NCBI GenBank assembly: GCA_009360345.1
Contig: SPDP01000001.1
Coordinates: forward strand, 2,356,001-2,420,000
DNA length: 64,000 nt
Reading direction: 5' to 3'
Source of the DNA: Alcaligenaceae bacterium SAGV5
GTDB lineage: Bacteria; Pseudomonadota; Gammaproteobacteria; Burkholderiales; Burkholderiaceae_B
The position numbers were made by a program, and so were the translations under genes. Shown piece by piece: positions 49,499 to 58,933 of this stretch (positions within the stretch are counted from its first letter, which is position 1; each line of letters starts with the position of its first letter). The notes beneath the pieces are model-generated. The model worked only from the letters and a program-made list of their open reading frames with translations. It had not been told where the DNA came from and ran no database searches.

Positions 49499-50805
49499 TC
49501 AGTCAGCCGTTGGCCGATCGACATCGAGCCGGGAAGAGGGGCCGGCTTCGGCGCCTGCCTGGGCGGCGGCTTGCTGGCGGCGTCTTGCCTTGCGCTTTGA
49601 CAAGGCGGTTCGGGTGGTGAATTCCTCGGCGTCCGAGTCCCATACTTGCTTGCGCTGTGCCAGCGTGTTGCTGCGGACGAATTCCTCGGTTTGCGGATCC
49701 CATTTTTTCTTGCCGCCTTCCAGCCTGCCTTTGCTGATGAGTTCGTTGGTTTCCGGGTCCCGCACTTCCTTGCGATGTGCCATGGCGCTCTTGCTGACGA
49801 ATTCTCGGGCTTCCGGATGCCACACTTTCTTGCGCTTTGCCAGTGCGCGTTTGCTGACGATTTCCCCGGTTTCCGGGACCTGGATTTTCTTGCGCTTCGC
49901 CAGTGTGCTTCTGATGACAAATTCCTGGGTTTCCGGGTCCCACACTTTCTTGCGCATTGCGAGTGCGTGTGCGCTGACAGGCTCTCCGGTGACCGGGTCC
50001 ACGGCATCCTTGGGGGCGTCGATCGGTTTGTCGGCGCGCTTCAGGTAGCGTTCCAGGGCCGCCTCGACAGGAATGGCGGATCGCCCCGCTTTGGCGTTCA
50101 GCGCCTCCGCGCCTCTCCTGAAGGTGTCCAAGGATCGTGGCGTGGTCTTGCCGATCTTCTTTCTTTGAGCGGCTTGTATGGTCTGGGTGATGAGCTCGTC
50201 GACGGAGTTCCGTCTGCTGCGGGGAATCGGAGAGTCCTGGCTTGTGCCGGACGCGGCGGACCGGGGCGACGCGGGGAGGGACTCCTCGCCGGACGGGGCG
50301 AGGGCGGGTTCCTTGCCCTTGGCGGTGGGCCCGGACAGATCCAGGGCGGCCATGCCCGGACTGACGTGGTCCTCGTCCATGGGAGAGGTCGAGGCGCGGG
50401 GCAGGGGGGCCTGCTGGGCAGCCCAGTCGTCGAGCATGCGCGCCTGCTGGCTGGCGGCGCCCGGTTGGGGCGGCGGGGACGACGGCTGTCCTTGGTCGGC
50501 TGCTTGCTCGGCGTCGAGTTGCCGGCGCAGGGCGTCGGAGGCGGCGTTCCATTCCTGGATATACGGTGAAGCCAGATCGTCCCAGGAGTGTGCCGCGTAG
50601 GCGGCCAGGTCGGCCCTGGCGGCTGCGACGTCTGCCGGTGCCGCCGGGAAATCCGGCATGAGTGCGGGCCCGTCCTGCATGGCCTGTTCGACCGACCAGT
50701 GGATGTATTGGTCCTTGCCGATGCCCAGGCAACGGGTGGCGTAATCGACGGCGGACTGCCGCGGGTCGGTGCGGGGCTGGGAGGGGCGGGCGGCGGGGTG
50801 GCATG
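49499..50805 (-). CDS. Hypothetical protein with seven 20-residue basic repeats (5' cut)
   Basis: About 430 residues. An N-terminal domain shared with the neighbour at 48833-49480 is followed by a Ser/Pro linker, a helical region (DELITQTIQAAQRKKIGK), and seven tandem repeats with consensus DPET.EFVSK..LAKRKKVW, then a Gln/Ala tail. The first in-frame ATG is at 50680, but homology with the paralogue extends to about 50800, where aroE begins; the true start is lost at that join. Repeats rich in KRKK look suited to nucleic-acid or nuclear targeting. No known family is recognised. Confidence 0.6.
49580..49999 (-). repeat. Seven 60-bp (20-codon) tandem coding repeats
   Basis: Units start exactly every 20 residues (residues 228, 248, 268, 288, 308, 328, 348 counting from the ATG at 50680). 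Each begins with DP/VP/HP, has a central E(F/I/L)(V/I) and ends with (A/S)(K/H/Q)RKK(V/I)W or a close variant. Units have diverged, so this is an old protein repeat, not a recent DNA slippage array. Confidence 0.85.
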
Positions 50806-50816
50806 ACGGGTCGGTA

Positions 50817-51656
50817 TTACGCGGACAGCATGTGCCGCAGGGCGGCCAGGACCGGCGCCGGGTCCGGCCGCACGCCGCGCCAGATGAAGAAGCTTTCGGC
50901 CGCCTGGCCGACCAGCATGCCCAGTCCGTCGGCGGTGGCCGTCGCGCCGTCGGCCACCGCCTGGCGCATGAAGGCGGTGGGGCGGGCGGCGTACATCAGG
51001 TCGTAGGCCATCGCGCCGGGGGCGTAGGCGCCGGCCGGCAGCGGCGGGGCTTGGTCGTCCAGGCTGCTGGCGGTGGCGTTGATGACGAGGTCCCAGTTGC
51101 CGCCGGCCGGCAGGTCGCCATAGCCGCTTCCCCGCAGCGTGGCCTGTCCTGCCGGGAACGAGGCCGCCAGTTCCTCGGCGCGCGCCGGTGTGCGGTTGGC
51201 GACGTCTATGCGGGCGCAGCCGGCCTCGATCAGCGGCAGCAGGATGCCCCGCGCCGCGCCGCCGGCCCCGGCCAGCAGCACGCGCGCACCGGCCAGGCGC
51301 GCGCCCAGCCGCCGCAGGTCGCCGATCAGGCCGATGCCGTCGGTATTGCAGCCGTGCAGTTGCCCGCCTTCCATCCACAGCGTATTGACCGCCCCGGCCG
51401 CCATGGCGCGGGGGCTCAGGTGGGCGCGGGCCAGCTCGAAGGCCTGCAGCTTGAAGGGGACGGTCACGTTCAGCCCGCCGCCGCCCGCCGCGAAGAACCC
51501 CGAAACCTGGGCGGCGAAGTCGTCGATGGGCGCGCAGATCGCCTCGTAGGTGAGATCCTGGCCGGTCTGTTCGGCGAACCGCGCGTGTATCCAGGGCGAT
51601 TTGCTGTGGGCGACAGGATTGCCGATGACGGCATAGCGGGTGGGAGTGGAGGGCAT
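50817..51656 (-). CDS. aroE: Shikimate dehydrogenase
   Basis: A 279-residue AroE: YAVIGNPVAHSKSPWIH, GLNVTVPFKLQAFE (catalytic Lys), GAVNTLW, GCNTDGIGL (catalytic Asp), VLLAGAGGAARGILLPL (NADP loop) and NATASSL. It reduces 3-dehydroshikimate in the aromatic amino-acid pathway. It starts by ATGA overlap with the TonB-like gene stop, an arrangement that looks natural. Its stop codon (TAA at 50817-50819) lies only about ten bases from the join at 50.81 kb. Confidence 0.95.
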   Translation of the reverse strand: MPSTPTRYAVIGNPVAHSKSPWIHARFAEQTGQDLTYEAICAPIDDFAAQVSGFFAAGGGGLNVTVPFKLQAFELARAHLSPRAMAAGAVNTLWMEGGQLHGCNTDGIGLIGDLRRLGARLAGARVLLAGAGGAARGILLPLIEAGCARIDVANRTPARAEELAASFPAGQATLRGSGYGDLPAGGNWDLVINATASSLDDQAPPLPAGAYAPGAMAYDLMYAARPTAFMRQAVADGATATADGLGMLVGQAAESFFIWRGVRPDPAPVLAALRHMLSA

Positions 51657-52471
51657 CAGCCGGGCTTCGCGAGTAGCTTGTCGTTGGTGAAGTACCAGGT
51701 GCGGGTGATGGCCAGGACGTCGGTGTCGCGCGCGATCTGGGGCGGGAACGGGGCGAACGGCGTGGCCAGCGCGACGATGCGCCTGGCCGCGTCGTTCAGT
51801 ATTTTATGTTCCGAAGGCTTGTCGATGTCCATGCGTTCGACGGTTCCGTCGCTGCGTATATATACCGTCATGCGCAGGGACCCGTACACCTTGCCCCGGG
51901 CCGCCGCCGGATAGTTCTGGTTGCCCAGTGTCTCGACCCGCTGCCGCCATTGTTCCACGTACGCCGCGAAACGGTATTCCGAGGTGGAGGGCGCGAAGAA
52001 GTGTCGGCGCGGCCGCTTGTTGTAGTCGTCGACGCGCTGGGAGATTTCGGCGAACTGGCGGGCGAGCTGCTCCGCCCGGACCTGGGTGGGATTGCGTTCG
52101 GGAACGGGGGCGCCCAGGGGCCCAGGGGGCGTGGGCGCCTGGCCAGGGGCGCGCGACAGCGAGGCGGCCAGGCGGCGTTGTTCCGCCTCCAGCGCCGCCT
52201 GGCGCTGCTGCAGTTCGGCCAGCAGCTTGCCGTCGCGGCTGGCGGCCGAGTGCGGCACCGGTGCCTTGGCATGCCCGGACGCGGCATCGCCGCCGCCGTC
52301 GCTGGCGACCTGCGCCCGCAACTGGGCCTGGGCCGGGGCGTGGCCGGTGCCGGCGTTGAGCAGCACCACTTCCAGCCCGTCGTCGCGCTCGGGGCGCGTG
52401 GGCCCGGGCGCGGTGAAGTGCAGCGCGAACAGGATGAGGTGGGCGAACAGCGAGATCGCCAGCGCACTCAT
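51656..52471 (-). CDS. TonB-family energy transducer (5' end probably cut)
   Basis: A 271-residue TonB-like protein. A single N-terminal membrane span (SALAISLFAHLILFALHF) is followed by a periplasmic coiled coil (LLAELQQRQAALEAEQRRLA) and a C-terminal TonB domain with YPAAARGKVYGSLRMTVYI and DGTVERMDIDKPS. The frame stays open upstream of the ATG to about 52566 (RRAGARLLDQLAEDW, TTRPDRRYL), which reads as a real cytoplasmic tail; the native start was probably lost at the join near 52.57 kb. It couples inner-membrane energy to outer-membrane receptors. Confidence 0.83.
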   Translation of the reverse strand: MSALAISLFAHLILFALHFTAPGPTRPERDDGLEVVLLNAGTGHAPAQAQLRAQVASDGGGDAASGHAKAPVPHSAASRDGKLLAELQQRQAALEAEQRRLAASLSRAPGQAPTPPGPLGAPVPERNPTQVRAEQLARQFAEISQRVDDYNKRPRRHFFAPSTSEYRFAAYVEQWRQRVETLGNQNYPAAARGKVYGSLRMTVYIRSDGTVERMDIDKPSEHKILNDAARRIVALATPFAPFPPQIARDTDVLAITRTWYFTNDKLLAKPG

Positions 52472-52569
52472 CAGGTAGCGCCGGTCGGGGCGGGTGGTCC
52501 AGTCCTCGGCCAGTTGGTCGAGGAGGCGCGCGCCGGCGCGCCGAAGCCGGCGCGGCAGAGGATCCTGCG

Positions 52570-54246
52570 TGGAAGAGAGCCGGGGGCCGGAGGCCGCGGG
52601 GGCTCGGGCTCGGGCAAGTCTTGCGGTAATCGCGCGTCCGCGTCATCGCCGGAAACCTGCTCGTCGTCGCTGTCATCCTCGTCTTCGGACGACTCCACGG
52701 AATCCTCCGAATCATCGACGTCGGTGGAGTCTTCGCTGTCTTGGCCAACGCTGCCGGCAGGCGCCTGGCTGTGCGCCATGGTCTGACTGGAGCTTGCCTG
52801 GCCCGCATCCGGCATGGCGACGGCCACGACAGCGGGAGAAGGGGAACGCGGCAATCGAGGTCCCTCCTCGTTGTCGGAAACCTGCTCATCGTCGCTGTCT
52901 TCCTCCTCTTCGGAGGTTTCGACGGAATCCTCCGAGTCTTCCGCTTCACTCGCCGCGCTGCTTTCGTGGGCCTTGTCCGACGGCGTGCCCGGACTCTCGA
53001 TCCCAAGGTCGGCAGCAGGCTGCGCTTCCGGCTCCTGCGGCGCGTCCTCCCGCATCTGCGGCGGGGCGACGACCGGGCTGCGGGGGTCGCCGCACGGCGG
53101 CGATGCGAGGTGGTCACCGTCGTCAGCGGCCACTTGCCAGGCTGGCGCCTCGGGCTCCGCGCCAGCCTCCAGGGAATAGTCGTAGGTAGCTTGCAGGGGC
53201 CGAAACCTGGTGGGTTTCCATCGGTCGTGCTCGCGCGTCCTCGAGAGTTTCAGGCGTTTTATGTCCGCCGTGATGAATTGTTCGGTGTAAAGAAGTTCAG
53301 CCCGCACCGTGGCGAGCAAGTCCTTCAGTTGCGCCGCGCTATGGAGTCCGAAAAACAGGACTTCACCGGTGTCCAGGCAGATCGGGGATAGCTCGGCCTG
53401 CTCCAGGATCGTGTGGAGTTGGGCGTGATGCTCGTAGACCTCGTCCAGGCGCAGCATCAAGGGCTTGATGGCTGTTTCCTCCTGTTCGGACACGCCGGCC
53501 GCACGCAAGCCTGACGCCAGGTCGGCCACGGCCTGGCGGAACGGCGCCAGGACAGCATTCCTTTCATTGGCCAGATACCGCGCTTCGTCGATCGATGCCG
53601 CCAGCGTGGCGATGTCGGACTCCAGATTCGCCACCTTGTTGCGGGCAGCCCGGATCGCGTCCCGGGACGGTTCGACGTGTGCCGGAGAGCGGTGCTTGGC
53701 GCTTTTGTCTTTTGCCTTGCTTTTCGCATGCGCGCGCCGGGTTTCGAGTTCCTCGAGACGGGCGCGCGCAGCTTCCAGCTTGTGTTCGCAGTCCTGCTTT
53801 TCATCGCGCAGGCCGGCCAGTTCCTTGTCGCTACGCTCGAGCCGGGCGACTTTCAGCATCTGCGCCAACACCGCGTCCCCCTCGATCTTTTCGTACAACA
53901 GATGGGCCGCATGGGGGGACGCCCGCAGGCAGGCGAAATCGGCCAACTGCGCATTGATCGACAGAGCTTCCTCTTCTAGCCACAGGTACCGCGACTGGAT
54001 CTCGGCCAACTCATGGTCGGCCTGTTTGATCAACGGCTTCAAACCTGCCTTGGCGGCTTTCAGGTTGCAATAAAGCTTCACCCAGGCCTTGGCATTGGCG
54101 CTGTGCTTGCCATAGGCCTTGAAGGTGCCCCGGAAGAGAAAACTCTCCACCTTCTGCGCGGGGCCGGACACGCCGGCCCTGCCGGAAGGGGCCGGATCGT
54201 GCCCGCCAGCCCGGCCGGCGGAGTGGGAGGAAATCCGGTGAGTCAT
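52570..54246 (-). CDS. Large coiled-coil protein with duplicated acidic tail (3' cut)
   Basis: About 559 residues, no signal peptide and no family recognised. Residues ~40-330 are helical with heptad-like stretches (LARLERSDKELAGLRDEKQD-type and HKLEAARARLEELETRRAHA). The C-terminal part is disordered and carries two near-copies of an acidic Ser/Asp/Glu module (EDSEDSVETSEEEEDSDDEQ and DDSEDSVESSEDEDDSDDEQ). It starts by ATGA overlap with the preceding frame (54243). The end is lost at about 52.57 kb. Size and layout resemble secreted or injected effectors, which is speculation. Confidence 0.55.
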
Positions 54247-54595
54247 GACGCCCTGTCAGGAGCCATGTCGATTTCGGATCTTATCTTTTCGACCTGCCTG
54301 GAGATCGGCGAGATTTTTTCCAGGAACTTCATCCCTTCCGGATTATCCATTTCCACCGATTGATGGCGGCCGTAGCTTCCGTCCAACGATGCCGGCGGCG
54401 CGGCATCCAGCAACTGCCGGTGTAGCGCGACGATAGTCTGGCCCAGCTCCGTCGTCGGGGAGGCTTCGTACTCCTTCAACCGAGCTTTGATTTCGCGTAT
54501 GGCCATGTCCGTTTTGGATAGGAACACGCTCATCGCCTTGGAAAGAAAGGTCTTTGTTCCGCGCACGCTGGCGGCCGGGGCATTCGTCCTGGACG
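54243..54595 (-). pseudogene. C-terminal fragment of an unknown protein, fused in frame to FliF
   Basis: About 105 residues (TKTFLSKAMSVFLSKTDMAI, REIKARLKEYEASPTTELGQ, PEGMKFLEKISPISRQVEKI) with no resemblance to the second half of FliF. It overlaps the acidic-protein gene by ATGA, so it is the natural upstream neighbour of that gene. It is joined in frame to FliF near 54.6 kb, creating a misleading 461-residue chimera. It looks helical and of the same hypothetical class as its downstream partner. Confidence 0.6.
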
Positions 54596-55625
54596 CTGCG
54601 GGGGGCAATACGCCGCCGGTGGTGGGGGCGATCGCGACTCCCGGCGGCGTATTGCTGAGCGTACCGGGTACGCCGCCGTCCATGCCCGATGCCGGTTCGT
54701 GCGACTCCGAACTCTGCCGGCTGCGTATGGCCGCCTGGTCGGGCGAGGCGCCATTGGGGCGGTAGGTTTCGTCGGTTTGTTCGTGCCGGCTGAAATCCAG
54801 GTCGATCGCGACCTGCGCGCGCAGGTTCTGGGCGCCCACGATGGGCGAGATCAGTTCGGAGATGCGCCGGGTGTACTGGCGCTCCAGCGTGCGCAGGTAT
54901 TCGAGCTGCGTGGCGTCCAGGCCGTTCGGGTCGGTGTCGTTGGCCGACAGCAGCGTGCCGGTCTGGTCCACCACGCTGACGGCTCCCGGCGCCAGTTCCG
55001 GAACCGAGGAGGAGACCAGGTGGACGATGCCGGCGACCTGGCCGCGTTCGAGTACGCGGCCGGGCAGCATCTGCACCAGCACGGACGCGGTGGGCCGGTT
55101 CTGTTCCCGCATGAAGATGCTGGGCTTGGGGATGGCGAGGTGGACCCGCGCGCTCTTGACGGTGCCCAGGCTCTGGATGGAGCGGGCCAGTTCGCCTTCC
55201 AGCGCGCGCTGGTAGTTGACCTGTTCCTGGAACTGGGTGAGGCCCAGGCGGCTGTTGTCCATCAGCTCGAAACCGACGTTGCCTGCGCGGGGCAGCCCCT
55301 GCGAGGCCAGGCGCAGCCGCACTTCGTGGACCTGGGCGGGCGGAACCAGGATGACGCTGCCGCCATCGGCGACCCGGTAGGGAATTTTCTGCTGCTGCAG
55401 CGCGGCAACGATGGTGCCGCCGTCCTGGTCGGAGAGGCCGCTGAACAGGACGCGGTACTCCGGGTCGCGGCCCCACAGCAGCGCGGCGACCACGATGGCC
55501 ACGAGCATGGGGATGCCGATCAGCAAGGCGAGCCGGTGACGCGTGGACAGCCTGCCGAACGCTTCCAGGAGCTTGTTACCGCGTGGCGCCCCGGCGGCGG
55601 GTGGGTTCTGCGTGTCGTCGGCCAT
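54595..55625 (-). pseudogene. fliF: Flagellar MS-ring protein FliF, N-terminal part
   Basis: The first ~340 residues of FliF: a transmembrane span (LALLIGIPMLVAIVVAALLW), YRVLFSGLSDQDGGTIVAAL, IPYRVADGGSVILVPPAQVH, GNVGFELMDNSRLGLTQFQE, ALEGELARSIQSLGTVKSAR, VHLAIPKPSIFMREQ and NLRAQVAIDLDFSRHEQT. FliF builds the membrane ring of the basal body and is normally ~550 residues; the second span and FliG-binding tail are missing. A 14-bp inverted repeat (54606-54619 and 54641-54654) lies at the break. It is divergent from fliE, the natural order. Confidence 0.9.
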
Positions 55626-55825
55626 GTAGTGAAGCGGGGCTTTGAATACCAAATAAGGAGAGGGGGCGCCAGAGCAGCCCATTTCCCAGGGCTTGTATTA
55701 TTTGATGCAGGATGTCACGGCCAAGGAGGGAATAGACGGGTTTTGCCCCGGTACTTCCCGGTCTGGATCCTTCCCGCCGCGGCTACCATTGCAGTCTCCG
55801 CAGAATTGCCCACGGGAAACCGCAT

Positions 55826-56170
55826 ATGGACCGCATCCAGGACGTGCTCGCTTCTTCCGCCGGGCAGACCGGCATGACGCGCGCGGCGCAGATGTTGTCG
55901 CGGCCCGACGCCCTGATGGGCGGCGGCGCGGCCGCCGGCGCGGCACCGGCTTCGTTCGCCAACGTGCTGGTCGACGCGATCCAGGGCGTGCAGCGCGCCC
56001 AGTCCGAGGCCGCCGCCGTCCAGGGTGCCTATCAGCAGGGCGATCCCGAAGTCGGCCTGGAAACCACGATGATCGCCATGAACAAGGCCAGCTTGTCTTT
56101 CCAGATGCTGGCCCAGGCGCGCAACCGCGTGATCGCGGCCTACAACGAAGTCATGAACATGCAGGTCTGA
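55826..56170 (+). CDS. fliE: Flagellar hook-basal body protein FliE
   Basis: A complete 114-residue FliE. The C-terminal signature GDPEVGLETTMIAMNKASLS and FQMLAQARNRVIAAYNEVMN is clear. It links the MS ring to the proximal rod and is exported by the flagellar type III apparatus. The 200-base gap to divergent fliF (55626-55825) should hold the class II flagellar promoters; I cannot pick one with confidence. Confidence 0.94.
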   Translation: MDRIQDVLASSAGQTGMTRAAQMLSRPDALMGGGAAAGAAPASFANVLVDAIQGVQRAQSEAAAVQGAYQQGDPEVGLETTMIAMNKASLSFQMLAQARNRVIAAYNEVMNMQV

Positions 56171-56184
56171 GCCGGACCCCGGTT

Positions 56185-56514
56185 TCAACCCGCCGGGCGT
56201 CCCTCCGGACCGGTGCCGGCTTCCTCGTCCTGCCTGTACACCCATGCCAGCACTTCCGCTACCGCCGCGTAGAGCGGCGGCGGAATGCGGGCATCCAGGT
56301 CCACTTTCATCAGCAGGTCGATCAGCTCGCGCGAGCTGTGCACGAACACGCCTGCTTCCTTGGCGCGGCGCAGGATCTCCTCGGCGATCGCGCCGCTGCC
56401 CTTGGCCACCACGATGGGCGTCTTGCGCTCCTTTTCGTAGCGCAGCGCTACCGCCTGGATGCGCTTGGGGTCGAGCGGGCCGTCGGGGAGCGGGTCGGTG
56501 GAGGGCAGGGTCAT
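56185..56514 (-). CDS. fhlB: FlhB C-terminal homologue (FhlB)
   Basis: A 109-residue protein equal to the cytoplasmic FlhB_C domain alone: AVALRYEKERKTPIVVAKGS, AEEILRRAKEAGVFVHSS, LIDLLMKVDLDARIPPPLY and AVAEVLAWVYRQ. It lacks the membrane part and the NPTH autocleavage loop. Such proteins can partly replace FlhB_C in export-substrate switching. It overlaps the fliK stop (ATGA), which fits, since FliK and FlhB act together in hook-length control. Confidence 0.88.
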   Translation of the reverse strand: MTLPSTDPLPDGPLDPKRIQAVALRYEKERKTPIVVAKGSGAIAEEILRRAKEAGVFVHSSRELIDLLMKVDLDARIPPPLYAAVAEVLAWVYRQDEEAGTGPEGRPAG

Positions 56515-56902
56515 GTCCGGGCCGGCGATCGGGACGCCGTGGCGATCTTGAGGTCGGACATGCGCAGGCCCTGGCTGTCCAGCGCCTGCTGCAGGTCCAG
56601 GCCCCCGGCGGTGAGCCGGGCCTGCAGGTCGCGCAGGCGTTGGCCGCGTAGTGTCCGGGTATCGGGCTGGATGGCGATGCGGGTGTCGGCGCCGTTGACC
56701 GCCACTTCCACCTGCATCGTGCCCAGGTGGCGCGTCTGGACCGAGATGCGGACGCGCCACGCCAGCGGCAGGTCGGCGTCGGCGGCCTTGCCGTCGTCCG
56801 GTTCGATTTCCAGGGTGAAGGGTTGTTCGGCCCACGAGCCTTGCAGGAACAGGCGGCCGCTGGCCAGCGCCGCGATCTGGTCGTGCACGATCTGGCGCAC
56901 GT
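56511..56902 (-). pseudogene. fliK: Flagellar hook-length control protein FliK, C-terminal fragment
   Basis: About 130 residues matching the conserved FliK C-terminal domain: ALASGRLFLQGSWAEQPFTL, RVRISVQTRHLGTMQVEVAV and LRGQRLRDLQARLTAGGLDL. This domain contacts FlhB to switch export specificity. The N-terminal molecular-ruler part is lost at the join near 56.90 kb, where a dehydrogenase fragment begins on the plus strand. Confidence 0.85.
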
Positions 56903-57293
56903 GTCGGCAACCCTGTTGGCCGCGGCCTGCGAGGCATTCGTCGCTGGCGCGAAGGCAGGACTGGACCCGATCACGATGACGCGCATTCTCGGGATCGAGA
57001 CAGGCAGGAATTTCGCGAGTTCGCGTGTCCTGCCGGAACAGGTCGCCACCAGGACGTTCGCCTACGGCAAGTCCTTGGGAGCCGCGTTGAACGATCTCGA
57101 TTTCGTCGCCGACGAGGCCAGGAGGCTGGGCGTGACGACCTGGGTGCTCGACGGTACGCGGTCGCTGTACCGGCTCGCGGCGGGACTGGGCGGGGGCGGC
57201 GAGGACATGTCCCGGCTGGCGACGTACTACGAGGCCTGGGCTGGCGCGGAGGTCCGTATTCCGGCCCCAGGCGATCAAAAGCAAGGAAAATGA
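56900..57293 (+). pseudogene. 3-hydroxyisobutyrate-dehydrogenase-like protein, C-terminal fragment
   Basis: About 130 residues that match the C-terminal helical domain (NAD_binding_11) of beta-hydroxyacid dehydrogenases: ATLLAAACEAFVAGAKAGLD, TRILGIETGRNFAS and KSLGAALNDLDFVADEARRL. The N-terminal Rossmann domain is missing, cut at about 56.90 kb. It overlaps the following amidohydrolase by ATGA, so the intact gene was its operon partner. Confidence 0.8.
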
Positions 57294-58351
57294 GCATGTC
57301 CACCGAGACCAGGAGCACTCCGGAGTTCCGGGGCAACATGCCGCGCCCGCTCGACGAAGTCGCGGCGTGGACGGCGGGGCGGCTTGAAGAGGCCATCGAT
57401 CCCGAGCTGCCCATCATCGATCCGCATCATCATCTTTGGCACGACGACCGCGGAAGGTATTTGCTGGACGAACTGTTGGCCGACCTGAATTCGGGACACA
57501 ACATCGTCGCCACGGTGTTCCTCCAGGCCAAGAGCATGTATCGCCGCGATGGTCCGGAAGCGATGAAGCCTGTAGGAGAAGTCGAATTCGCCAACGGCAT
57601 GGCGGCGGCCTGCGCGAGCGGGCAATACGGCGGGGCCAGGATCTGCGAGGCCATCGTCGGCCATGCGGATCTCCGGACGCCGGACGTCGAGGCGGTCCTG
57701 GAAGCCTTGGCCGCGGCCGGCAACGGCCGGCTGAGGGGCATACGGCACGGCGCGACCTGGGATGACGGCAGCGCCGCCTACGGCAGATCGTTTTCGCCCC
57801 GATACATGCTCGCCGATCCGGCGTTCCGCCAGGGATACGCCGCGTTGCGACGGCACGGGCTTTCTTTCGAGGCGTGGATCTACCATACGCAACTGGCCGA
57901 ACTGGGCAGCCTGTTGCGGGCTTGCCCCGATATTCCCGTCGTGTTGAACCATGTGGGCGGAGTGCTGGGTATTCCGCCCTACATCGACAGACAGGAAGTC
58001 TTCGAGTCCTGGCGCGCCCGCCTGCGCGAACTGGCCGTCTTTCCCAACCTATACGTGAAGGTGGGGGGGCTGGGGATGTTGTACTGCGGGTGGGATTTCC
58101 ATACCCGGCCCTTGCCGCCGTCGTCGATGGAGCTGGCTACCGCCTGGCGGCCATACATCGAAACTTGTATCGAGTTGTTCGGCGCGGAGCGCTGCATGTT
58201 CGAGAGCAATTTCCCCGTCGACAAGCAGTCCTGCGGGTACGGCGTGCTGTGGAATGCGTTCAAACGGGTGGCGGCAGGCTATGGCGACGCGGAGAAGGCA
58301 TCGCTGTTCCACGATACGGCTGCGGGTTTCTACCGTTTGCGGCGTTCTTGA
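57290..58351 (+). CDS. Amidohydrolase_2 family (metal-dependent TIM-barrel) hydrolase
   Basis: A 353-residue protein of the amidohydrolase-2/ACMSD superfamily. PIIDPHHHLWHDDRGRYLLD carries the metal HxH and begins near residue 42; VVLNHVGGVLG and the closing RCMFESNFPVDKQ (catalytic Asp region) are typical of lactonase-like members. It acts on lactones or carboxylates. It starts at ATG 57290, overlapping the dehydrogenase fragment; a second ATG at 57296 is possible. The substrate is unknown. Confidence 0.83.
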   Translation: MSMSTETRSTPEFRGNMPRPLDEVAAWTAGRLEEAIDPELPIIDPHHHLWHDDRGRYLLDELLADLNSGHNIVATVFLQAKSMYRRDGPEAMKPVGEVEFANGMAAACASGQYGGARICEAIVGHADLRTPDVEAVLEALAAAGNGRLRGIRHGATWDDGSAAYGRSFSPRYMLADPAFRQGYAALRRHGLSFEAWIYHTQLAELGSLLRACPDIPVVLNHVGGVLGIPPYIDRQEVFESWRARLRELAVFPNLYVKVGGLGMLYCGWDFHTRPLPPSSMELATAWRPYIETCIELFGAERCMFESNFPVDKQSCGYGVLWNAFKRVAAGYGDAEKASLFHDTAAGFYRLRRS

Positions 58352-58410
58352 TTTAATCTCGACTGGCGCAACCTCTCGTCGAGGCGCATTCACATGCAAG
58401 AGGAACTGCC

Positions 58411-58890
58411 ATGACCATCGCCAAGAACACGATCTGCCTGTGGTACGACAAGGACGCCGAGGCGGCGGCCCGCTTCTACGCCGAGACCTTTCCCGACAGC
58501 GCGGTGCACGCCGTCCACCGCGCCCCGGGTGACTATCCGTCCGGCAAGGCGGGTGACGTGCTGACGGTCCAGTTCACGGTCGCCGGTATTCCCTGCCTCG
58601 GCCTGAACGGCGGACCCACCTTCAAGCACAACGAGGCTTTCTCGTTCCAGATCGCCACGGACGACCAGGAAGAGACCGATCGCTATTGGAACGCCATCGT
58701 CGGCAACGGCGGCCAGGAAAGCGCATGTGGCTGGTGCAAGGACAAATGGGGCATTTCCTGGCAGATCACGCCGCGCGTGTTGACCGAGGCGCTGGCCGTC
58801 GGCGGCGGCGAGGCCAGGCGCGCGTTCGAGGCGATGATGGAGATGGGGAAAATCGACGTGGCAGCGATCGTGGCGGCCCGGCGGGGCTGA
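58411..58890 (+). CDS. PhnB-like VOC-fold protein
   Basis: A 159-residue single-domain glyoxalase-fold protein of the PhnB/3-demethylubiquinone methyltransferase-like family: TICLWYDKDAEAAARFYAET, VQFTVAGIPCLGLNGGPTFK, FKHNEAFSFQIATDDQEETD and WGISWQITPRVL. AGGAA precedes the ATG. It stands alone 59 bases after the amidohydrolase. Family members have no agreed reaction. Confidence 0.85.
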   Translation: MTIAKNTICLWYDKDAEAAARFYAETFPDSAVHAVHRAPGDYPSGKAGDVLTVQFTVAGIPCLGLNGGPTFKHNEAFSFQIATDDQEETDRYWNAIVGNGGQESACGWCKDKWGISWQITPRVLTEALAVGGGEARRAFEAMMEMGKIDVAAIVAARRG

Positions 58891-58933
58891 GGGCGCGGGT
58901 CCGGGTGTAGGGCGCGGTCGTGTTCCCGCGGCG

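Noticed and set aside
49580..49999. CRISPR array or microsatellite
   Set aside because: The 60-bp periodicity is in codons, with diverged units and no spacers; it is a protein repeat.
54243..55682. A single 479-residue FliF variant with a novel C-terminus
   Set aside because: The C-terminal ~105 residues are unrelated to FliF and belong with the downstream acidic-protein gene; the region is full of similar joins, so a chimera is far more likely.
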